From Pseudonocardia sp. ICBG1293 (GTDB lineage Bacteria; Actinomycetota; Actinomycetes; Mycobacteriales; Pseudonocardiaceae): 64,000 nt of DNA. This document shows, piece after piece, positions 48,481 to 58,507 of the stretch. The translations under genes were made by a program, and so were the position numbers. Numbering within the stretch: position 1 is the first letter of the stretch; the number at the start of each line of letters is the position of its first letter. The stretch is from the NCBI RefSeq assembly GCF_020131355.1, contig NZ_JAHLEL010000044.1, forward strand, positions 124,001 through 188,000, written 5' to 3'. Below the pieces are notes generated by a model that was given only the letters and a program-made list of their open reading frames with translations, did not search any database and was not told the DNA's origin.

Positions 48481-50009
48481 GTGCACCCACGACGACGGAC
48501 GGCCCGCGGGTCTACCGCGGACTCGCCCACCGGGAGGGCACCGGGTGGATCGCCGGGATGACGCCGGTCCAGGCGTTCCTCGTCATCGCCGTGTGCTCCC
48601 CCGCGCTGCTGGCCATGTCGCGCAGCCGATGGAGCCAGACGCTGGGCTGGGGGGCGTTCGCCGCGGTCGTCGTGGTGCTGATCGTCGTCCCGATCCGGGG
48701 CCGCCCCGCGTTCCGCTGGCTGGCGGATCTGATCATGTTCCAGACAGGAGTGCTGATGCGCTGGTCCCCCTGGCAGTCCCGCGCCGCCGCCGGGCTGGCC
48801 GGCGACCGCACCGAGCCCGACCTGCCCGGGGTGCTCTCCCGGCTGGAGTTCCCGGACGGGCCGGAGTTCCACGGCGCGCGGATCTGCCTGATCCACGACA
48901 CCGCGGAGGGCCGGTGGGGCGCGACCGGCAGGCTCACCCACTCCGGGGTCGGCATGCTGTCCGACCAGGAGTGCGAGCGGCTCGCCGCCCGGCTGGGCTC
49001 GATGCTCGCCGGGCTCGGCCACCGGGAGGTCGTCGACCGCGTCTCGCTGCTGGTGCGCACCGTCCCCGACGACGGCAGCGAGTACGAGGTGTGGCGGTCC
49101 CGCCACGAACACCCGGACGCGCCCGACCTGGCACGCCGGGTGACCGCCGAGATCGACCGGGACGTCGCGGGGGTCTCGGTGCGGACCGAGCTGTTCGTGA
49201 CCGTGTCGGGCACCGAGGAGGCGCTGCGCAGGCCGGCCAAGGCCGCGGGCGGCGGCGTCGCGGGCCGTGCCTACGCGCTGTACCGGCTGCTCGAGGGCGT
49301 CACCGACAGCCTCCAGGGCCTCGGTGTCCGCTCGGTGACGTGGCTGACCTCGACCGGGGTCGCCGAGGCCGTCAAGACCGGCTTCAACCCGGCGACGTCG
49401 GCCTCGCTGTCCTACCGGCGCCTGGTGCGGCCCGACACCGACGGCACCGTCGGCCTGCCGATCTCCCAGGCCGGTCCGGCGCTGGCCCCGGCACCGGACG
49501 CCAGGGCCTACCACCACGACGGGTACTCCTCGGTCTCCTACGCCGTCCAGCCGCCGGAGTCCGGGACGCTCTTCGGCTCGCTCGGCCCCATGCTGGCCGT
49601 ACGCACCGCGGGCGAACGCCGCACCGTGGCGATCCACTACGAGATCCTGTCCCAGGCCGCGGGCGCCCGGGTGGTGCGCAGCGACCGGTTCCGGCACAAC
49701 GTGCTGATCGACGCCAAGGCCGCCCGCGGCTTCGCCACCACCGAGGCCGACGCCCGCGACCGGCGCGGGTCCCGCGAGCAGGAGGCCGCGGTCGCGGCGG
49801 GCCACGCCGTCGTCCGGTTCACCGTGGCCGCCTCGGTGACCGTGCCGTCGGACTGGAACGTCGAGGACCACGCCGCCCGGCTGGAGAACGACTCCTCGGG
49901 CCGGTTCCGGCTGCTGCGCCTGGAGCTGGCACAGGACTCCGCCTTCGTGGCGGCCGCGCTCCCGGTCGGGATCGGGCTGCCCCGCCAGAAGCGGGCGTTC
50001 GACTCGTGA
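48477..50009 (+). CDS. SCO6880-family protein
   Basis: 510 aa member of the SCO6880 family: two N-terminal membrane helices (residues 30-75: VQAFLVIAVCSPALLAMS, WGAFAAVVVVLIVVPI) and a large cytoplasmic domain with conserved RLTHSGVGMLSDQE, SLLVRTVPDDG, PATSASLSYRRLVRPDTDG and a SDWNVEDHAARLE C-terminus. It always sits beside the VirB4-like ATPase in these operons and may be its membrane anchor (family knowledge and inference). Coupled to both neighbours by 4-base overlaps. Confidence 0.9.
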   Translation: MSAPTTTDGPRVYRGLAHREGTGWIAGMTPVQAFLVIAVCSPALLAMSRSRWSQTLGWGAFAAVVVVLIVVPIRGRPAFRWLADLIMFQTGVLMRWSPWQSRAAAGLAGDRTEPDLPGVLSRLEFPDGPEFHGARICLIHDTAEGRWGATGRLTHSGVGMLSDQECERLAARLGSMLAGLGHREVVDRVSLLVRTVPDDGSEYEVWRSRHEHPDAPDLARRVTAEIDRDVAGVSVRTELFVTVSGTEEALRRPAKAAGGGVAGRAYALYRLLEGVTDSLQGLGVRSVTWLTSTGVAEAVKTGFNPATSASLSYRRLVRPDTDGTVGLPISQAGPALAPAPDARAYHHDGYSSVSYAVQPPESGTLFGSLGPMLAVRTAGERRTVAIHYEILSQAAGARVVRSDRFRHNVLIDAKAARGFATTEADARDRRGSREQEAAVAAGHAVVRFTVAASVTVPSDWNVEDHAARLENDSSGRFRLLRLELAQDSAFVAAALPVGIGLPRQKRAFDS

Positions 50010-51655
50010 GCCCCCTGCGCAGGAACCGGCCCGTCAGGACCCGCGACGCCGCCGAGCTGCTCTCCCAGTTCGCCGGTCGGGACGCCGCCGGGCCCGATGC
50101 CCCGGGGTCGGAGCCGGACGAGCCCGGCGGCCGCCGGCGCGAGCGCGTCAACCGGGTCGCCGCGCCGCGCCAGGGGCACCGCGAGCCCGGGCGCGGCTGG
50201 AGCGCGGTCGACGCGACCCGCCGCACACCGGTGCACACCGCGACGACCGCCGAGATCGGCGGGCTGTTCCCGCTGCTGGCCGCGAACGGCGTCCCCGCCG
50301 TCGGCGCCCGGCTCGGCTACGACACCCAGTCCGGTGGCGCGTTCTACGTCCACCCCACCGAGTGGGTGCTGCGGGGCATGGTCACCAACCCGAACCTGGC
50401 CGTGTTCGGCGAGCCGGGTCGGGGCAAGTCCTCCACCGTGGTCGCGCTGCTGCTGCGGATGATGCTCTTCGGGGTCCGGTCGCTGATCAGCGGTGACGTC
50501 AAGGGCGAGTACACCCCGCTGCTGCGGGCGTTGGGGATCACCCCGATCGCACTCGGCCGGGGCAGCCCGCACCGGCTCAACGCACTCGACCTCGGGCCCG
50601 TGCGTGCCCGCTGGACGGGCTGGAGCATCGAGCGCCAGCGCGAGGAGCTCAGCAGCGTGCTCGCCCGGTGGACCCGGATGCTCACCGCGCTGGCCGAGGC
50701 GCAGGGCTACTCCCCCACCGTCACCGACGAGCTCGTCCTGTCCACCGTGCTGACCCGGCTGGTCGGTGCCGCCGACGGCTACACGGAGCTGCGGCCGATC
50801 ACCATCCCGCAGGTGGTGGCCCGGCTCGCCGACCCCGACGACGACCTGTGGCGGGAGCTGCGCTTCGCCGACCGTCGCCAGTTCGTCGACCACACCCGCC
50901 AGATCACCGACGCCCTGTCCAACCTCGTCGTCGGGCCGCTGGCCGGGCTGTTCGACGAGCCCACCAACTTCGACCTGGACTGGGACGCCCCGGTCCAGTC
51001 GATGGACCTGTCGCTGCTGCGGTCCCGCGGGGACCAGGCGGTCGCGGTGGCGCTGACCTGCCTCGGCTCGTGGTCGTCGATGATCACCGACCTGCAGGAC
51101 GACGGCGACGTGCGGATCGTCGTCCGGGACGAGGTGTGGCGCCAGATGCGCCTGGGCCTGCGCGCCGTCCAGGCCGTCGACTCCGACCTGCGGCTGTCCC
51201 GGGCCGAGCGCAAGATCCAGCTCCTGGTGATGCACAAGCCCTCGGACCTGCTCTCGGTCGGCGCCGCCGGCTCCCAGGAGGTCTCCATCGCCAAGGACCT
51301 GCTGGCCCTGTGCTCGACCCGGATCCTGCTCGGCCAGTCCACCCGGGTCGGTGACGAGCTCGCCGACGAGCTCGGTCTGTACGAGCGTGAGCAGGCCGTG
51401 ATCACCGGGTGGGCCATGGAGGGGCCGGGGCGCGCCCTGTGGAAGCTGGAGAACTCACCCGGGATGAAGATCCAGACGGTGCTCTCGGCGACCGAGCGGG
51501 CCGTCTTCGACACCAACGCCGGCCTGCGGGACGCGCCGGCCCCGGAGCCGTCGCCCACCGGGAGCGGCGTGCGGAAGCCCCGGCTCGTGTCGGTACCGGC
51601 CGGTGGCGCGCCGGCGACCGGCGTCGAGCCGGGCGGCTCGTCCCTCCGGCGCTGA
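50006..51655 (+). CDS. VirB4/TraC-like secretion ATPase
   Basis: 549 aa. Disordered first 80 residues, then a HerA/VirB4-type motor domain: Walker [11 protein letters not shown] (135-144), [17 protein letters not shown], Walker B IVVRDEVW, and [14 protein letters not shown] plus [19 protein letters not shown] typical of conjugation ATPases. Energises assembly or substrate export at the inner membrane. GTG 50006 overlaps the SCO6880 stop by 4 bases. A longer in-frame opening upstream to 48185 is the shadow of the preceding gene. Confidence 0.92.
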   Translation: MSPLRRNRPVRTRDAAELLSQFAGRDAAGPDAPGSEPDEPGGRRRERVNRVAAPRQGHREPGRGWSAVDATRRTPVHTATTAEIGGLFPLLAANGVPAVGARLGYDTQSGGAFYVHPTEWVLRGMVTNPNLAVFGEPGRGKSSTVVALLLRMMLFGVRSLISGDVKGEYTPLLRALGITPIALGRGSPHRLNALDLGPVRARWTGWSIERQREELSSVLARWTRMLTALAEAQGYSPTVTDELVLSTVLTRLVGAADGYTELRPITIPQVVARLADPDDDLWRELRFADRRQFVDHTRQITDALSNLVVGPLAGLFDEPTNFDLDWDAPVQSMDLSLLRSRGDQAVAVALTCLGSWSSMITDLQDDGDVRIVVRDEVWRQMRLGLRAVQAVDSDLRLSRAERKIQLLVMHKPSDLLSVGAAGSQEVSIAKDLLALCSTRILLGQSTRVGDELADELGLYEREQAVITGWAMEGPGRALWKLENSPGMKIQTVLSATERAVFDTNAGLRDAPAPEPSPTGSGVRKPRLVSVPAGGAPATGVEPGGSSLRR

Positions 51656-51659
51656 TCCG

Positions 51660-52790
51660 GTGGCACGCCGCAGGTCGACCCTCGTGCTGGCGCTGCTGGC
51701 CGCTGCCCTGACCGTCGTCCCGGCCACGCTCGGCGTCGGGATCGCCGTGCTCGGCGCGGCCGTGGACGGCGCGCTCCCCTACGGCGGCTGCAGCGGCGAC
51801 GGCGGGATCGGGGGCGGGTCGCAGTCGATCGGTGGGACCGAGTGGAACGCCGAGCAGACCGAGAACGCCGCGACCGTCGTCGCCGGCGTCGTCGGACGGG
51901 GGCTGCCCCGGCGGGCGGCCGTGATCGCGATCTCGACGGTGATCGTCGAGTCGCGCCTGGTCAACGTCGAGTACGGCGACCGCGACTCGCTCGGGCTGTT
52001 CCAGCAGCGCCCGTCGCAGGGCTGGGGCACCCCCGAGCAGGTCCTCAACCCGGTGTACGCCACGGGCATCTTCCTCGACCGGCTCGGCGAGCTGCCGGGC
52101 TGGGCCTCGATGCCCCCCGGGGAGGCCGCCCAGGCCGTGCAGCGCTCGGCGTTCCCGGACCGCTACGGCCCGCAGGAGGAGCCCGCGGCCGCGCTCGTGG
52201 ACCGGTTCTGGACCGGGCCGGACAACCCCGTGCCCGCCCCCGGCGGGGCCGCCACGGTCCGGGCCGCGACCTTCGCCTGCCCCGACCAGGGCGGTGCCGG
52301 TCTGCCGAGCACCCCGACCGACATCGCCCCCGGGCAGCTCCCGCCCGGGTTCACCCTGCCCGCCGACCCGGCCCAGCGGGCCGCGGTCGGCTTCGCGCTG
52401 GCCCAGATCGGCAAGCCCTACGTCTGGGGGGGCAAGGGGCCCGACGGGTTCGACTGCTCCGGGCTGATGCTCGCCGCGTGGGCGTCGGCAGGCGTGGCGA
52501 TCACGGCCGGGACGGTGAACCAGAAGTCGGCAGGCACCCCGGCGTCGCTGGCCGCCCTCGCCCCCGGCGACCTGATCTTCATCCCCGGTTCGCTCGGCTC
52601 GCCGACCAACCCGCGCCACGTCGGCATGTACATCGGCAGCGGGCTGATCGTCAACGCCGTCGACTCCGCCACCGGCATCATCGCGCAGCCGCTGTCGGAC
52701 TGGGACGGCCAGGTCGTCGGCGTGCGGCACATCGCGGGGCCCGCCGAGCGGGCGGCCCCGGTGGGCGCCGGGCTCGCGGCCGCGCCCTGA
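51660..52790 (+). CDS. bifunctional lysozyme-like / NlpC-P60 peptidoglycan hydrolase
   Basis: 376 aa. Arg-rich start and membrane anchor (LVLALLAAALTVVPATLGVGIAVL), a lysozyme-type domain (AAVIAISTVIVESRLVN with catalytic Glu, DRDSLGLFQQRPSQGWG), and an NlpC/P60 endopeptidase domain (GKPYVWGGKGPDGFDCSG with catalytic Cys, PRHVGMYIG with His). This is the VirB1-type wall hydrolase usual at the end of Gram-positive T4SS operons. GTG 51660 follows the ATPase stop by four bases. Last gene of the operon. Confidence 0.92.
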   Translation: MARRRSTLVLALLAAALTVVPATLGVGIAVLGAAVDGALPYGGCSGDGGIGGGSQSIGGTEWNAEQTENAATVVAGVVGRGLPRRAAVIAISTVIVESRLVNVEYGDRDSLGLFQQRPSQGWGTPEQVLNPVYATGIFLDRLGELPGWASMPPGEAAQAVQRSAFPDRYGPQEEPAAALVDRFWTGPDNPVPAPGGAATVRAATFACPDQGGAGLPSTPTDIAPGQLPPGFTLPADPAQRAAVGFALAQIGKPYVWGGKGPDGFDCSGLMLAAWASAGVAITAGTVNQKSAGTPASLAALAPGDLIFIPGSLGSPTNPRHVGMYIGSGLIVNAVDSATGIIAQPLSDWDGQVVGVRHIAGPAERAAPVGAGLAAAP

Positions 52791-52812
52791 CCGGCCGTCG
52801 AGCGGGTCAGGG
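52785..52812. terminator. terminator between convergent operon end and LuxR gene
   Basis: CCCTGACC / GGTCAGGG arms with a 12-base loop, overlapping the NlpC/P60 stop codon. Confidence 0.45.
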
Positions 52813-52833
52813 TCGGAGGTCGGGGCTGGGAGG

Positions 52834-55502
52834 TCAGAGGGACGCGGCGCGCGCGAGGGGGTCCTCGCCGCGCAGCGGGCTCGGCCGGCCGTCGTCCTCG
52901 TCGCGCCGGGTGCCGATCCGGGCGGTGGCCAGCCCGTACCGGGTGCGGCACCCGAAGCGGACGAACAGCCGCGTCAGGTGGTTCTCCACCGTCTTCTCGC
53001 TGACCTGCAGGTCGCGGGCGATCTGCCGGTTCGTCATCCCCTGCTCGACCATCTCGACGATCCGCGTCTGGACCTCGCTCAGTCCCGGTTCCCGGGACCG
53101 GCCGAGCGGCAGACGCACCCCGTGCTCGTCGGCCAGCCTGCGCACGTGGCTGCGCAGCACCGGGGAGCCGATCTCGGACGCGACGGTGTGGGCCTCCACC
53201 CAGAGATCGGTCGGGTCGGGCACCGCCGTCCCCGCGGCCAGGAGCATCCAGCACAGCTTCGCGTGCTGCCCGTGCTCGCGTGCCGACTGCATCGACCGGT
53301 CGAGCAGGGTCCGTCGTTCCGCCTCGTCCCCGAACAGCCCCTCCGCGAAGTCCACCGCCTCGGCGACGCCGACGGCGTCGGCGCCGCGTACGAAACGCCG
53401 CCAGTCGCCCGCGGCGCTACGCAGCCGGTCGTGCCACTCCCGGAGGCCGCTGACCGCCGCGATGCCGCAGAGCCGGTTCAGCAGGAGCCTCCGGCCGAAG
53501 TCCTGCGCTCCGCCGGGCGCCTCGCACCAGACCCGGTACCCCTGCTCGAGCGCGGCCGCCGCATCTCCGCCGGCCCAGAGCCGGGTGGCCCGCACCGCCG
53601 CGTACAGGGGCCGGTGCCGGGCCTGCGCGGAGTCCGGGAGGTGCTCCTGCCACACCGCGACCATGCGTTCGTCGCCGGCCCAGGTCGCAGCCTCCACCGC
53701 GAGCAGCGTGGCGAGCTCGCGCGCCCCGGCAGCAGCCCCGTCGGGGCCGTACTCGACGAACAGGGCCCGTGTCTCGTCCGCGGCCTCCCCCCACCGCCCG
53801 GCGGCGAGTGCGGAGGCAGCCCGCTGCGCTCCGAGATGGCTGCCCCGCGAGGGGCGCCGGTAGGCCGGGCCGAGCAAGGCCTCGAGAGCTCCGACGACGT
53901 CCGGTTCAGCAGCGCGGACTCGGCGGCCCGGTGGCCGAGTGACCGCCGGTCCGGGCCCGGTGCGGCGGTCACCAGCGTCTTGGTCGCAGCCGCCAGCTCG
54001 TCGGCGCGCAGGCCGAGTCCGCACTCCCAGCGGCGGACCAGGTGCAGGGCGGAGATCGGGTTCCGGTCGTCGGCCAGTGCCTCGGACACGGGCGGGGGCG
54101 CCGACTCGTGCAGGGACAGGGCCGCGACGCCGGCGGCGGCACCGAGCAGTTCGACGTCACCGTCGACGCCCTCCTCCACGAGCCGGGTCACCAGGGCCAG
54201 CACACCGCTGTGGTCCCCGGCCCGCAGCAGCAGCCGAGCCGTCCACTCGTCGTCCTGCGGCAGGTGCTCGTGCCGTGCAGCCGCGCGCACCAGGTCCGCC
54301 GCACGCTGCGGGGCACGGCCCTCCCGCTCCCCGGCCTGCATCAGCAGCAGCTTGCCCCACGCCGGATCGGGCTCGAGCGCGTCACCGGCCGCCTCGACGT
54401 GGTCGGCGAGCACGCCCGGCTCGATCGGCGACCCGAGAGTGTCGGACGCGTGGACGACGGCGGCGTGCAGACCACGCACCCACCCCGTCCCACAGCGGGC
54501 GCGCAGCGTCGTCGCGACGGCCGGGCACCGCAGGACCAGCTCCCCCCGCTGCTCCTCCAGGACACCGTCGGTGACGAGCCGGTCGAGGGTGCGGCCGGTG
54601 TCCCGGGCGGTCCGGCCCGTCGCCGCGGCCAGCAGCGGCACGTCCCCGGCCCGGACCCGGGCGGGCCCGTCGACGAGGAGAACGAGGTCTTCGGCGACAC
54701 CACCCGGCTCGCCGACGGCCGTCATCGCCAGGGCGTCGCCCGGCAGCATCGGCGTCACCCGCGGCGCGCGCAGACACACCCGGCGGCCCACCGTGACCAG
54801 GCGGTCGGAACGGCGGAGCTCGTCGACGGCGGCGAGCACGGCGGCGGGGTTGCCCGCGAGCGAGCCGAGCGCGCGGCCGAGCGCGGCCAGCAGCGTCGTG
54901 TCCGGCCGGGCGCGCAGTGACCTGCGGACGAGCCTGCCGACCTCGTGGGGGTCCAGCGGCCCCGCGTGCACCAGCACGTCGGCCGTCCCGGCGAGCACTG
55001 CCGGTCGACCGGCCGTCACCACCACACGGTGCCCGGCCGCCCGTGCCGCGACGGTGACGTGCTCGGGACGGGGCACCCGGTCGACGTCGTCGAACAGCAC
55101 GAGTCCGGACGGGCCCAGACTGCCGAGCAACCGGCCGATCTCCGCGTACAGTGCTCCCCGTCCGTGTGTGCCGTGGTACGACTCGGGTGTGCACCGGCGA
55201 CGGAGTGCCGCGGTCCGGCCGACGAGCTCGGAGGTCGCGCGGAGCTCCTCGAACGCCCCGGTGACCGCGTCGAGCAGGGGGACGACACCGTAGAGGTCCC
55301 AGTCGGGGCGCGGACCGGCGCCGCGGACGGTCAGCACCGGCCGCCCGGCACAGCACCCGGCGGCGGCGAGCTCGTCGAGCACCGCCGTGCGCCCACTGCC
55401 CCGCTCGCCGTGCAGCACGGCCAGGACACCGCCCGGCCCGTCGGCGGCCAGCGCGGCGAGCTCGTCCTCCCGGCCGATCGGTCCCGGCGACTGGTTCGCC
55501 AC
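52834..55502 (-). pseudogene. large LuxR-family ATPase regulator, frameshifted in mid-gene
   Basis: About 890 codons of a LAL-type regulator. N-terminal AAA-like module with a poor P-loop (LHGERGSGRTAVL), Walker B LVLFDDVDRV, TPR-like helices, and a C-terminal LuxR HTH (LSEVQTRIVEMVEQGMTNRQIARDL, VSEKTVENHLTRLF). The frame is continuous from 55502 to about 53910 and again from there to 52834, with a one-base deletion indicated at about 53900-53912 (..ESALLN / EPDVVGALEALLG..). GTG 55502 has GGAGGGGG 9 bases upstream; GTG 55541 is the alternative. Convergent with the secretion operon and divergent from a paralogous regulator, so it may control either. Confidence 0.8.
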
Positions 55503-55687
55503 GGTGCTGGTCCCCCTCCGTCGAGCCGGGGCGTCGTCCACCCCTTTCCCAGATGTTAGGACGGTGATCGTCGGATCGGGACCGGATCGCCCGTCCGGGC
55601 ACCAACGGCGCCCCGGAGGACACCCGGGACGGGGCGCGCAGCGGGGCTGTTCCGTCCCGGAAGTCCCGATGCGCCATCATGATCGCC

Positions 55688-58384
55688 ATGCCGGTGGCAC
55701 GGAGCACGACCGACACGGTGCTCGAGCTGGTCGGCGCCGACGGGGGCCCGCCGGTCGTGCTGCTCACCGGTCACGCCGGATCGGGCCGCAGCACGGTACT
55801 GGCCCAGGTCGGCGCCGCGCTGCACGCGGAGGGGCGCGCGGTCATCGCGGCGCGTCTGTCCCGGGACGGCGTCACGACCGGGATGCACGACGGCTCCGGC
55901 GCTCCCCTCGCCCGCGGGGGCGGCCCGGTACCGGTCCCGCTGGGCCCGGTGGCGGGAGCGCACCGGGACCCCGGCGTGGCCCGCCGCGCCGCTGCGGCGA
56001 CGGCGGCCTGGATGACGGGCCGGGACGCCGTCGTCCTGCTGGACGACGTGCAGTGGATGGACCTCGACACGCTCGCGGTGCTCGACGCGCTCGCCCATCG
56101 GCTCGCCGGCTCGACCGTGCGATACGTGTGCGCGGTCGCCCTGCCCTTCCCGGCCCACCTGGCGGAGGCGGGCTCTGCGGCTCTGGCACGGCTGCGGGAA
56201 CAGTCCCTGCTGGCGTCGGTACGGGTCCCGGCGCTCGACGCGGGCCAGGCGGCGCAGGTCGTGCAGGAAGTCCTCGGCGCCGTCCCTTCGACGGAGCTGC
56301 TGACCTGGGTCCGGGACCACAGCCGGGGACTCGCCGCGGTGGTGGCCGCCGCGGCCGCGACCCTGCTGCACGGTGGCGGCGTCCGTCTCGTGTACGGGTA
56401 CGCCTACCTGTTGCCCGGGGCCGACCAGGACCCGCCACCGGAGACGGCCGCGGCGCTGCAGGAGCGGATCCGGCGGCTCGGGTCGCGGATGTGGTCCACC
56501 GCGCAGCTCGCCGCCGCGCTCGAACCCGCCGGGGCAGCTCTGCCCGAGCTGCTGGCCACGGCGGCGGGGACCGACCAGCAGGACGCCCTCGACGGTCTGT
56601 CGGAGCTGCGGGCGGCCGGGATCCTGCACGTCGGGGGCGACCGGAGGTGGCGGTTCGTCGTCCCGCTGCTCGGCGCGGCGCTGCGCACCACCCTCGGCCC
56701 CTACCGGCGCAGCGAGCTCGCTGCACTGCTCGTCGGCGCGGCCTGGGACGGCCGGGTCACGCCCGACCGGTTCGGGCTCGCCGACCAGGTGGTGCTGGCC
56801 GGGCGGCTGCTGCCCGCCGATCGGGCGTACGCCGAGCTCGTCTCCGCCGGGACCCACGCGCGGCCCGACCACGTACGCCGCGAGCAGCGGTGGTGGCAGG
56901 CGGCGACCGAGGCGGCGCCGACCGCCTCGGACCGGCTCCGGGCCCGGCACGAGTTCACCCGGGCCGCCGAGCAGTCCGGGGACATCGTGACCACCATCGA
57001 CTCCATCCGCGGGCTGCTCGAGGACGGTACGACGCCGCGCATCACCCGGCACGCGCTCTATCTCCGGCTCGTGCTGTGCCTGCACTCCGCCGAGGAGACC
57101 GAGGAGCTCGACGCCATCGCGAGCGGGTCGGCGCCCTCCCTGTGGAAGGCCGACGACGGCATCCGCGCGGTCTGCCAGGTGCTGGCCCGGGCGGTGCGCG
57201 GCCGCTGGGCCGACGCCTGCGCGACGCTGCGGACGACCCGGGAACTGTGGATGGGGGAACCGACCACCCACGCCGTCGGCGAGCTGACCGGGTGGAGTGC
57301 CGACCTGCTTGCCGGCCGGGCCTCCCCGGAGTCCGCGGTGGCCGTCGTCCAGAACGAGGCCGATCCGATCGGGGTGCGCTACCGGGCCACCTGGGCCATC
57401 TCGACGCTGGTGGAGATGGGTGACGTCCCCGCGGCACGGCGGGTCGCGCGCCGCGCCGGGTTCGCCGAGTACGAGCTGCTGCCGCGGCATCGAGCGGTGT
57501 TCGCCCTGCTCGAGGGCCGACCGGAAGCCCCGGAGCTGGCCCGGCGGGCGATCGCGCATCCGGGTGCGCTCAGCTTCGAGATCTCCGCCGCGGCGTTCCA
57601 CCAGCAGTTCGCCGGTCTGATGGTGATGCGCGGGCAGCTGACGGGGGCCCGGGAGATGGCGGCGGCGGCCCGCGCCGAGGTCACGGTCCTCACCCATGTC
57701 CTCGACGTCGTCGATGCGGCGGGCGACGCGGTCCTCGGCGACCTGGACGCCGCCGCGGCCAGGGCCGACCGTGCGCTCACCCGGGCGCGGGAGGAGGACC
57801 TGCTGGTCGGCACGGACCTGTTGCTCGTGCTGCTGCTGGAGACCGATCTGGTCAGGGGGGACGACGAGACCGCGCGGCGACGCAGCCGGGAGCTCGACAC
57901 GGTGGCCGAGACCCTGGGCACTCCCCGGGCGGTCCTGCACGCCACTTTCGGACGAGCGCTGGTGCACCGCGACACCGCCACGGCCGAAGAGACCCTGCAC
58001 ATCGCACGACAGACCGGACAGGCCTTCGACGGTGCGCAGCTGGGCAGGCGGTTGGCCCGGCTCGGTCTGCTGGGCGAGGAGGACCTGCTTGGCGTCTACG
58101 ACTTCTACGACAGGATCGACGCGCCCCTGGCCCGCTACTGGACGAGAGCGGCGATGGAGGCCTCCGGTGTGCCGGTGCCCGGACGCGCGATCACCAAGGC
58201 CGAGAACGAGCGCCTGCTCGGCCAGCTCCTGACCGAGGGGCTGACCAACCGGCAGATCGCGCACATCCTGGACAGCACCGAGAAGAGCGTGGAGGGACGG
58301 CTGGGACGGCTGTTCGCCCGTACCGGCTACCGCTCCCGGATCGAGCTGGCGGCGGCGCTACTGGACCGGACCTTCGAGCACTGA
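55688..58384 (+). CDS. large LuxR-type ATPase regulator
   Basis: 898 aa. AAA-like N-terminus with P-loop LTGHAGSGRSTVL and Walker B AVVLLDDVQWMD, a long TPR-like helical middle, and a C-terminal HTH (LLGQLLTEGLTNRQIAHIL, STEKSVEGRLGRLFARTGYRSRIELA). The HTH has EKSVEGRLGRLF where classical LuxR has xxTVxxHxxxI, a modest divergence. ATG 55688 lies 7 bases after CATCAT (leaderless layout); ATG 55679 is the alternative. Paired head-to-head with the frameshifted regulator across 185 bp. Possible control over the neighbouring secretion modules is inference. Confidence 0.88.
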   Translation: MPVARSTTDTVLELVGADGGPPVVLLTGHAGSGRSTVLAQVGAALHAEGRAVIAARLSRDGVTTGMHDGSGAPLARGGGPVPVPLGPVAGAHRDPGVARRAAAATAAWMTGRDAVVLLDDVQWMDLDTLAVLDALAHRLAGSTVRYVCAVALPFPAHLAEAGSAALARLREQSLLASVRVPALDAGQAAQVVQEVLGAVPSTELLTWVRDHSRGLAAVVAAAAATLLHGGGVRLVYGYAYLLPGADQDPPPETAAALQERIRRLGSRMWSTAQLAAALEPAGAALPELLATAAGTDQQDALDGLSELRAAGILHVGGDRRWRFVVPLLGAALRTTLGPYRRSELAALLVGAAWDGRVTPDRFGLADQVVLAGRLLPADRAYAELVSAGTHARPDHVRREQRWWQAATEAAPTASDRLRARHEFTRAAEQSGDIVTTIDSIRGLLEDGTTPRITRHALYLRLVLCLHSAEETEELDAIASGSAPSLWKADDGIRAVCQVLARAVRGRWADACATLRTTRELWMGEPTTHAVGELTGWSADLLAGRASPESAVAVVQNEADPIGVRYRATWAISTLVEMGDVPAARRVARRAGFAEYELLPRHRAVFALLEGRPEAPELARRAIAHPGALSFEISAAAFHQQFAGLMVMRGQLTGAREMAAAARAEVTVLTHVLDVVDAAGDAVLGDLDAAAARADRALTRAREEDLLVGTDLLLVLLLETDLVRGDDETARRRSRELDTVAETLGTPRAVLHATFGRALVHRDTATAEETLHIARQTGQAFDGAQLGRRLARLGLLGEEDLLGVYDFYDRIDAPLARYWTRAAMEASGVPVPGRAITKAENERLLGQLLTEGLTNRQIAHILDSTEKSVEGRLGRLFARTGYRSRIELAAALLDRTFEH

Positions 58385-58507
58385 GGCGTTCCGGTCCGTG
58401 CGGGCGCCGTTGCCTCCCCCGGGGCAGGAGATCGTCCGGGGCGCTCGCCCCCCGGGCCGTGCGCGCCTACCGTGCAGTGTCGGTACCGGACCAACGGAAG
58501 GCCTCAG

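Noticed and set aside
47025-50009. 994-aa reading frame
   Set aside because: Only its last 510 codons (from 48477) match the SCO6880 family; the rest overlaps the VirB6-like gene in another frame.
48185-51655. 1156-aa reading frame ending with the VirB4-like protein
   Set aside because: The first two thirds is an out-of-frame shadow of the VirB6-like and SCO6880 genes; GTG 50006 with a 4-base overlap is the real start.
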